Source: Mycobacterium sp. 852002-51057_SCH5723018 | GTDB lineage: Bacteria; Actinomycetota; Actinomycetes; Mycobacteriales; Mycobacteriaceae | NCBI RefSeq assembly: GCF_001667035.1 | Contig: NZ_LZIR01000069.1 | Span: 1 to 42,051 of the forward strand | DNA length: 42,051 nucleotides | Direction: 5' to 3' | Part shown: in pieces, positions 36,680 through 42,051 of the stretch | Layout: each line of letters starts with the position of its first letter | Numbering within the stretch: position 1 is the first letter of the stretch | Notes under the pieces: model-generated | Databases searched by the model: none | What the model saw: the letters and a program-made list of their open reading frames with translations, nothing else | Told to the model about the DNA's origin: nothing | Position numbers and translations under genes: made by a program

Positions 36680-36762
36680 GGCAGGTTGCCCGAGCGGCCA
36701 ATGGGAGCGGACTGTAAATCCGTCGGCTTACGCCTACACAGGTTCGAATCCTGTACCTGCCA
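36680..36762 (+). tRNA. tyrT: tRNA-Tyr (GUA)
   Basis: The 7-bp acceptor stem GGCAGGT (36680-36686) pairs with ACCTGCC (36755-36761). The anticodon GTA is at 36714-36716. The T arm ACAGG-TTCGAAT-CCTGT is perfect, and a long variable arm (CGGCTTACGCC) marks a class II tRNA as expected for bacterial Tyr. The encoded CCA follows at 36763-36765. A weak promoter candidate is TTGTGC (36642) with TGTAAC (36665), 17-bp spacer. It is the last feature shared with the M. tuberculosis gene order. Confidence 0.97.
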
Positions 36763-36922
36763 CCAATCGGAGAGAATTATCTGACCGCCGTCCACCGGCT
36801 CAGCAGAGTCGATCTCCGCAGGACGTGCCCAGCGGCGATGAATGCGGCTGAAACCACCAGTGATGCGCAAGTGCGACGGCTGTCGTAAAGGTACGTCGAA
36901 CGCGTCACCGGCGAGAGCTGAT

Positions 36923-37327
36923 TCAGCCGTGTTGAGGCAGACCACAGAGTCGGCGCAACACCTGCAGTCCTTGCGGTGTTCCAGGCCAATGTTTTTGCAG
37001 CATCTCAGGGCCTGCGGTGCGCACGACGATGCGCAGCATGATCGCGACGACGAGGGCGTCATCGAGGAATCCGATGACCGGGATGAAATCCGGTATCAGA
37101 TCGATGGGCGAGACGAGATAGCACAGCAGCAGCACCAGCTCGACGCGGACCATCCGCGGCACCGCGCCGTCGGTGGCCACGCGCTTGAATAACCGCAGCA
37201 GATCGGGCAGCAACCGGATCATGTCGCCGACGCCGAGGTCGTCCGGTTTGGCCAGCCAGATCGCGGCAACCAGGATGAGCCACGCCAGCACGATGCCGCT
37301 CAGGGCACCGACCACAATCGACCACAC
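36923..37327 (-). CDS. DUF1232 (YkvA-type) membrane protein
   Basis: A 134-residue protein with an N-terminal membrane helix (about residues 3-26). Residues 60-105 form the DUF1232 core, with LLLCYLVSPIDLIPDFIPVIGFLDDALVVAIML, whose SPIDLIPDFIP is the family signature. The end is basic with two Cys-rich remnants (LCGLP). Family function is unknown. It lies on the minus strand between tRNA-Tyr and the NRAMP gene. Between it and the tRNA are 157 bp in which I see no gene. Confidence 0.85.
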   Translation of the reverse strand: MWSIVVGALSGIVLAWLILVAAIWLAKPDDLGVGDMIRLLPDLLRLFKRVATDGAVPRMVRVELVLLLCYLVSPIDLIPDFIPVIGFLDDALVVAIMLRIVVRTAGPEMLQKHWPGTPQGLQVLRRLCGLPQHG

Positions 37328-37539
37328 CGCTGAATCCTGTCGCAGAGCTGCTGCTGGGGCGGGTCCCCCGTTTACCGGCAGTTCAAACCCCGTTCACCTT
37401 ACCTTGGGTTGACGCGGTGGGCGCAGGGGAGCGCGCGTCGCAGCAAAGCAGCGTGCAGGCGCTATCGCCTGATGCACAAGATGGGCTGCTAGCTCGTCAG
37501 CGTCGTGTGGGCGAACCCGGGGCTGGCGTCGACCCCCGG

Positions 37540-37558
37540 TTAGGGTAGCCTCACTTGA
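37540..37558 (+). promoter_or_regulatory. DtxR/IdeR-type metal-regulator box upstream of the NRAMP gene
   Basis: TTAGGGTAGCCTCACTTGA matches the 19-bp iron-box consensus TTAGGTTAGGCTAACCTAA at 14 positions; the centre differs only as G or C, which is strand-symmetric. It is 37 bp before the GTG and overlaps a TAGGGT that could be the -10. IdeR or its manganese relative MntR could use this site. The remainder of the 267-bp gap (37328-37594) holds no gene that I can support. Confidence 0.55.
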
Positions 37559-37594
37559 TCCCAGGCCGCGCCGCACCGCACGAAGGAGTCGAGG

Positions 37595-38881
37595 GTGACC
37601 GATACAACCACGCCGGTGGCGGAAGGAGGATCGCCGCGACCCATCTCCCGGGGCGGACGCTGGCTGCGGCTCGGGCTGCTGACGGTGTGGGGCCCGGGCC
37701 TGGTGGTCATGTTGGCCGACACCGACGCGGGCTCGCTCATCACCGCGTCACAGTCCGGTGCGCAGTGGGGTTACCGGATGGTCCTGCCCCAGTTGATCTT
37801 GATGCCGATTTTGTATGTCGTGCAGGAGATGACGGTGCGGCTGGGCATCGTCACGAAACGGGGGCACGGCGCGCTGATCCGGGAACGGTTCGGCCGCTTC
37901 TGGGCCTGGATCTCGGCGTTCACGCTGTTCGCTTCGGCGATCGGGGCGCTGCTCACCGAGTTCGCCGGCGTCGCCGGGGTCGGCGAGCTGTTCGGCGTCT
38001 CGCGGTGGGTCAGCGTCCCGGTCGCGACCGCGGCGCTGCTGGGACTGGCCTTGACGGGCAGCTACCGGCGCGTCGAACGCATCGGCCTGGCCATCGGCGC
38101 CGCCGAACTGGCCTTCCTGGTCGCCATGGTCATGTCCCGGCCGGACCCGGAAGCGCTTCTGAACGGCCTGAAGTCGATGCCGCTGGGCAACTCGTCGTAC
38201 CTGCTGCTGATCGCGGCCAACGTCGGCGCCGTCATCATGCCCTGGATGGTCTTCTACCAACAGGGCGCGGTGGTCGACAAGCACCTGTCGGTCGCCACCA
38301 TCCGCCAGGCCCGCCACGACACCGCCGCCGGCGCGGTGCTGACCCAGCTGATCATGATCGCGGTGGTGGTCACCATGGCCTCGACGATCGGGAAGCACAA
38401 CGGCGAGGCGACGCTGAACACGGTCGGCCAGATCGCCACCTCACTTACCCCGTACCTCGGCCACGTCGGTGGCACCGTCTTGTTCGGCCTGGGCATGCTG
38501 GGCGCGGCGCTGGTCGCCGCGATCGTCGCCTCGCTCGCCGGGGCGTGGGGTCTCTCGGAGGTGTTCGGGTGGCGGCACACCCTCAACCAGCGGCCCAACC
38601 GCGCCACCGCGAAGTTCTACATCACCTATGCGCTTGCCCACCTCATCGGCGCCGCGCTCGTCCTGGCCAGCGTCGACCTGGTCAACCTGGCGGTCGACGT
38701 CGAGGTGATGAACGCCCTGCTGCTGCCCATCGTGCTCGGGTTGCTGCTGGCGCTGGAGGCCCGCGCGCTGCCCGAGGAGTGGCGGATGCGCGGCGTTCAC
38801 AAATACGTCGCCCGCGCCCTGTGCCTTCTCGTGATGGGGTTCGGGCTCTACATGGTTCCGCAGGCCCTCGGCTGGACCTAG
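37595..38881 (+). CDS. Divergent NRAMP-family metal transporter
   Basis: A 428-residue transporter with about eleven helices. The first helix reads GPGLVVMLADTDAGSLITASQSGAQWGY. By alignment to GPG and to GAQ-x-GY, the usual DPGN metal motif is D44-A-G-S47: the Asp is kept, Pro is Ala and Asn is Ser. The sixth helix has M215-P-W-M218 where classical members have MPHN: the Met and Pro are kept, His is Trp and Asn is Met. So this is a relative of MntH with an altered site, and manganese transport should not be assumed. A metal-regulator box lies upstream. The start is GTG with GAAGGAG nine bases before. It ends 4 bp from the convergent lipoprotein. Confidence 0.85.
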   Translation: MTDTTTPVAEGGSPRPISRGGRWLRLGLLTVWGPGLVVMLADTDAGSLITASQSGAQWGYRMVLPQLILMPILYVVQEMTVRLGIVTKRGHGALIRERFGRFWAWISAFTLFASAIGALLTEFAGVAGVGELFGVSRWVSVPVATAALLGLALTGSYRRVERIGLAIGAAELAFLVAMVMSRPDPEALLNGLKSMPLGNSSYLLLIAANVGAVIMPWMVFYQQGAVVDKHLSVATIRQARHDTAAGAVLTQLIMIAVVVTMASTIGKHNGEATLNTVGQIATSLTPYLGHVGGTVLFGLGMLGAALVAAIVASLAGAWGLSEVFGWRHTLNQRPNRATAKFYITYALAHLIGAALVLASVDLVNLAVDVEVMNALLLPIVLGLLLALEARALPEEWRMRGVHKYVARALCLLVMGFGLYMVPQALGWT

Positions 38882-38885
38882 TCCT

Positions 38886-40235
38886 TCAGGACCAGGGGCC
38901 CGGGAAGCGGCCGTCCTGATCCTGCACCATCACGATCTCCTTGCAGTCTCCGTTCAGCGCCGCGGCGTTCTCGCCGCGGCACACCAGCGTCCAGCCGGAG
39001 ATCCGCGCGAACGGCCGGACCGACCAGGTCGTCGCGATCGGATCGGTGGCGGGCAAGGCCAGGACCGCGAACGTGTTGCCCGTGTTGGTGATGTAGAGGT
39101 GGTCTTCGAAGAACGCCAATTTCGAAATCGACATCTTGTTGGCGTCGTCACGCGTCTTCAGCAGATCCCACTTCTGCGTCCGCAGGTTCCACACCCCGAA
39201 CCCGAACTGCGACGTATCCGAATTGCGGCCGTCGACGAACAACTTCCCGTCCGACAGCGTCGCCGCCAAACCGCCGCCGGAGATCCGGTCTGTATCCCCG
39301 ACTTTGATCAGCGATTTGGCGTTCAAGTCGTAGAACATCGTCGAGAGCACCGACGGGCTGGACGGATCCGAATACGTGATCTTCACCAGTTTGTCTGGGC
39401 CGTCGGATAATTCGGCGTCGACGCTGGAGATGTCGTTGTCCTGATAAATCGCTTCCCCGCTGGGGCGGCGCAGTTCGGCTCCCGACGTCTTGGTGGCGTC
39501 GGTGTTGCGTTGAAACGCGAGGACGTCCTGCCACACGCGGCCGGGCTGCGGATCGTTCCACGCCGTCGAAAGATCGGTGCCGGAAAGGATCACGGTCCGG
39601 GGCGGCGACGCGGGCGCGTGCCCATCGGTGAAGGCGTTCACCCACGCCACGCCGGATGCGGTCGAGGCCAGCGCCCATTCGGCCGGTGCGGTCAATTTCA
39701 GGTCGGGGGTCGGCGGCTGCAGTTCCTTGGTCACTAACGGCTGGCCCGCCTTCAAATCGAAGGCATACGCCGTCGTCTTGGTGATCTCGGGTTGCGGGGC
39801 TTGCGCCGGTTTGACGGTGGATACGACGTAGACGACCTTCATGTCGTCGGTGGTGCCGGTCAGCGCGCACATGCCGCCGGTGAGGTTTTCGCCGGCGGCG
39901 ACGCTCGGGACGGCCGGCGCCACGTACTGTCCCGATTTCGTATCGAAGACCTTGGGCCGGACGTCCTGCAGCGCCGTTTTGCTTTGCGAAAACTTTTCCG
40001 GACAACCGAAGTAGGCCGTGCCGCCATAGCTTTTCCAGTCCTTCTCCAGGGGACCGGTTACCGGAGGCGGCGCGGAAACCTTGCTGGTGGCGGTCTGGGC
40101 GGTCGAAGTCGAGGTGGTCGGTGTGGCCGCGGGCGGACCCACGGTTTCCGAACACGACGCGGTGACGAGACAGCCGGCCACCGCGATCGGGGCAAACCAG
40201 TGTAAGGACACAGTTTGCCCCTCGATCCCACGCAT
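38886..40235 (-). CDS. Putative lipoprotein with beta-propeller-like body
   Basis: A 449-residue exported protein from the ATG at 40235. The N-terminus has a hydrophobic core (LHWFAPIAVAGC) with a possible lipobox VAGC; a second Cys follows in TASC. Next is a Thr/Ser/Pro-rich linker (about 32-60) and then a ~390-residue beta-rich domain with repeats such as AYAFDLKAGQPLV, FYDLNAKSLIKVGD and VWNLRTQKWDLLK, a pattern that suggests propeller blades. Four or so Cys late and early in the mature part could form disulfides. I do not recognise a named family. It is divergent from the amidase with a 112-bp gap. Confidence 0.75.
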   Translation of the reverse strand: MRGIEGQTVSLHWFAPIAVAGCLVTASCSETVGPPAATPTTSTSTAQTATSKVSAPPPVTGPLEKDWKSYGGTAYFGCPEKFSQSKTALQDVRPKVFDTKSGQYVAPAVPSVAAGENLTGGMCALTGTTDDMKVVYVVSTVKPAQAPQPEITKTTAYAFDLKAGQPLVTKELQPPTPDLKLTAPAEWALASTASGVAWVNAFTDGHAPASPPRTVILSGTDLSTAWNDPQPGRVWQDVLAFQRNTDATKTSGAELRRPSGEAIYQDNDISSVDAELSDGPDKLVKITYSDPSSPSVLSTMFYDLNAKSLIKVGDTDRISGGGLAATLSDGKLFVDGRNSDTSQFGFGVWNLRTQKWDLLKTRDDANKMSISKLAFFEDHLYITNTGNTFAVLALPATDPIATTWSVRPFARISGWTLVCRGENAAALNGDCKEIVMVQDQDGRFPGPWS

Positions 40236-40347
40236 CAATAAACCCCCGTTAAGTTCGTGCAACCAACGAGCGTAAGGCCGGGCCGCCGCCACCGCGACTC
40301 TTGTGCGGGCGCCGGTGCGACGTTGACTACGTGATACACCGGAGGCC

Positions 40348-41790
40348 ATGACTGCTCTGGCCGACGAGACCCGCTGGATGGACGCCACGGATCAGGCGGC
40401 GCTGGTGGCCAACGGCGATGTCACGCCGAGCGAACTGCTGGAGGCGGCGATCGCGCGGATCGAGCGAGCCAACCCGTCGCTGAACGCCGTCGTCATCGAG
40501 TGGTTCGACCACGCCCGTTCCGTGGCCGCCGACCCGGACCTGCCCAACGGCCCGTTCCGCGGCGTCCCCTTTTTGCTCAAGGACCTCTACACCAGCTTCG
40601 CCGGCCAGACGCTGTCGAACGGAAATGTCGCGCTGAAAGCGGCCGCCAAGATCGACGCCCGCGACACCACGCTCGTGGCCCGGTTCAAGGCGGCCGGGCT
40701 GGTGATCGCCGGCCGGACGAACACCCCCGAGCTGGGCAGCCTGCCGACCACCCAGCCGATCGCGTGGGGAGCGACCCGCAATCCCTGGGCGTTGAACCGC
40801 ACGCCGGGCGGGTCGAGTGGCGGCGCGGCCGCCGCGGTGGCCGCCGGGATGGTCCCGTTCGCGAACGCCTCGGACGGCGGCGGAAGCATCCGCATCCCGG
40901 CGTCCTGCTGCGGGCTGGTGGGACTCAAGCCGAGCCAGGGCCGGATCACCGTCGGGCCGGTGCGCGCCGAGGCGGGCCTGGGCGTCGAACTGTGCGTCAG
41001 CCGCACGGTGCGCGACACGGCGGGGCTTCTCGACGCGGTCCGCGGACCCGGCGTCGGGGACGCGGTGATCGCGCCGGCGCCGCGGCGCCCCTACCTCGAT
41101 GAGGTCGGCGCCGACCCAGGCCGGCTGCGCATCGGGCTGCTCGACGTCCACCCGCGCGGCGATTCCCTGCACGAAGACTGCGTCGCGGCCGTGCGCGCCG
41201 CCGGGTCGAAGCTGGAGGGGCTCGGGCACATCGTCGAGCCGGCGTGGCCGGCCTGCCTCGCCGATACCACGTTGACCAAAGAGTTCATGGCGCTGTGGGC
41301 GACACAGATGGCGATGGGCGTGCGCGGCTTCGGCCGGACGCTGGGGCGAGAGCTGACCTCGGCCGAGGTCGAGCCGGTGAACTGGGTGCTCGCCGAGCGG
41401 GCCCGTCAGGTCAGCGCGCTCGACTACGCGGTGGCGCAGGAGGCGGTCTATGCGTTCCGGCGGGCGCTGCAGCAATGGTGGGCCGACGGCTGGGACCTGT
41501 TGCTTACCCCCACCGTGGCCGAGCCGCCGCCGTTCCTCTCGGAGTTCGAGAACGATCCCGAGCACCCGACGGCGCCGATGCGGCGCGCCGGTCGGTTCGC
41601 CGTGTTCACGCCGCCCTTCAACATGAGCGGCCAGCCGGCGATCAGCCTGCCCCTGCACCGCAACGCCGACGGAGTGCCCATCGGCGTACAGCTGGCCTCG
41701 GCGTACGCCCGGGAGGACGTCCTCATTCGCGTTGCGGCCCAACTGGAATCGGCCCACCCGTGGGTGTCCGCTCGCCCGGCGATCGCGTGA
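40348..41790 (+). CDS. Amidase signature family enzyme
   Basis: A 480-residue hydrolase of the amidase signature family. The Ser-cisSer-Lys triad is complete: Lys78 (PFLLKDLY), Ser156 in GGSSGG and Ser180 in DGGGSIRIPASCCGLVGLKPS, with the family's normal 24-residue spacing between the serines. The end has FNMSGQPAISLPLHRNADGVPIGVQL. Mycobacteria carry several such amidases; the substrate cannot be told. The ATG at 40348 begins a standard N-terminus (length and helix pattern as in the family). Downstream 41791-41968 holds a small inverted repeat (CGCTC...GAGCG, 41791 on) but no clear terminator and no gene. Confidence 0.9.
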   Translation: MTALADETRWMDATDQAALVANGDVTPSELLEAAIARIERANPSLNAVVIEWFDHARSVAADPDLPNGPFRGVPFLLKDLYTSFAGQTLSNGNVALKAAAKIDARDTTLVARFKAAGLVIAGRTNTPELGSLPTTQPIAWGATRNPWALNRTPGGSSGGAAAAVAAGMVPFANASDGGGSIRIPASCCGLVGLKPSQGRITVGPVRAEAGLGVELCVSRTVRDTAGLLDAVRGPGVGDAVIAPAPRRPYLDEVGADPGRLRIGLLDVHPRGDSLHEDCVAAVRAAGSKLEGLGHIVEPAWPACLADTTLTKEFMALWATQMAMGVRGFGRTLGRELTSAEVEPVNWVLAERARQVSALDYAVAQEAVYAFRRALQQWWADGWDLLLTPTVAEPPPFLSEFENDPEHPTAPMRRAGRFAVFTPPFNMSGQPAISLPLHRNADGVPIGVQLASAYAREDVLIRVAAQLESAHPWVSARPAIA

Positions 41791-41968
41791 CGCTCATTTC
41801 TGCGAGCGCGGGCAAAATCTGAAATCGGTTCTGCCACCTGCCGCAGCGGCTTGCATATTCCCTGGCTAGCACCCCAATCCGACCGCCACGTTCCGGCCCG
41901 GAAAGAGAGCTCCGACAGGCAGGGATGGACGGCCGAAACTTGTCGTAGGTGGCTGCGATGATGACGTT

Positions 41969-42051
41969 ATGTCTTCGATCGCATCGTCTGCCGCGGTGTT
42001 GAGTCCTGCTGAGCGTGTTGAGGTGTTGTTCGAGGAGTTGGCGGAGTTGGC
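41969..42051 (+). CDS. Start of a probable DUF222 / 13E12-type HNH protein, cut by the window end
   Basis: From the ATG at 41969 the frame stays open to the end (27 codons) and reads M-S-S-I-A-S-S-A-A-V-L-S-P-A-E-R, then V-E-V-L-F-E-E-L-A-E-L. This matches the N-terminal region typical of the mycobacterial DUF222-HNH (13E12 repeat) proteins, which are often multi-copy. The codons GTT, GAG and TTG are more frequent than in neighbouring genes, also a feature of that group. The HNH nuclease part would be outside the window, so the call depends on the short segment. Confidence 0.5.
   Translation, partial: MSSIASSAAVLSPAERVEVLFEELAEL

Noticed and set aside
36680..36765. Phage attachment site at tRNA-Tyr
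   Set aside because: No second copy of the tRNA 3' end and no integrase are visible in the window.
37393..37412. A second metal-regulator box (AAGGTAAGGTGAAC on the minus strand)
   Set aside because: It matches the 19-bp consensus at only about ten positions, too weak to support.

Overview
The window is a piece of a high-GC mycobacterial chromosome. The codon use, the many GTG starts and the gene order match the Rv0534c-Rv0566c block of Mycobacterium tuberculosis, recalled from memory. Extra genes between the conserved ones suggest a non-tuberculous species, possibly of the M. avium complex. The first ~76 bases are almost pure C and break into menA, so they look like a contig-end or read artefact rather than biology.

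Layout. (1) 77-6975: the 5' end of menA (minus), then pnp and galE3, a polytopic membrane protein (minus), a Thr/Pro-rich single-pass protein, a GT2 glycosyltransferase and a DUF2064 protein. (2) 6983-11938, all minus: a polytopic membrane protein, menE, a DUF3349 protein, a small membrane protein with the phosphate transporter pitA, and a VOC-fold protein. (3) 11952-18596: a decayed DinB/maleylpyruvate-isomerase-like gene, an SDR, menB, then an accessory cassette (secreted protein, deazaflavin-type nitroreductase, aldo/keto reductase and a divergent TetR regulator with two palindromic operators), then fadD8. (4) 18727-25594, all plus: amidohydrolase, menC, bpoC, menD, a DUF3592-like membrane protein and mgtA. 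(5) 25605-30620: an accessory SDR, menG, a secreted DUF732 protein with a salicylate-type methyltransferase behind a clear operator/promoter, menJ and the polyprenyl diphosphate synthase grcC1. (6) 30702-36610: htpX, an inserted SulP transporter, gpdA1, a Baeyer-Villiger-type monooxygenase and a YajQ protein. (7) From tRNA-Tyr (36680) to the end the order departs from M. tuberculosis: DUF1232 protein, divergent NRAMP transporter behind a DtxR/IdeR-like box, lipoprotein, amidase, and the first codons of a probable DUF222/13E12-type HNH protein.

How the genes work together. The dominant theme is menaquinone. MenD, MenC, MenE and MenB build dihydroxynaphthoate-CoA from isochorismate. GrcC1 probably makes the prenyl tail, MenA attaches it, MenG methylates the ring and MenJ reduces one isoprene unit. 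BpoC sits where a MenH would be expected. Isochorismate synthase and a dedicated thioesterase are not in the window. The other conserved genes serve envelope glycolipids (mgtA, GT2), phosphate uptake, membrane proteolysis and glycerol-3-phosphate synthesis.

I found no phage, CRISPR, toxin-antitoxin or recognisable defence system. The most interesting signals are regulatory or structural: the 28284-28312 promoter/operator, the paired TetR operators, the NRAMP gene with a changed metal motif and a metal-regulator box, a 19-mer shared by two intergenic hairpins, and a Cys/His cluster inside GalE3.
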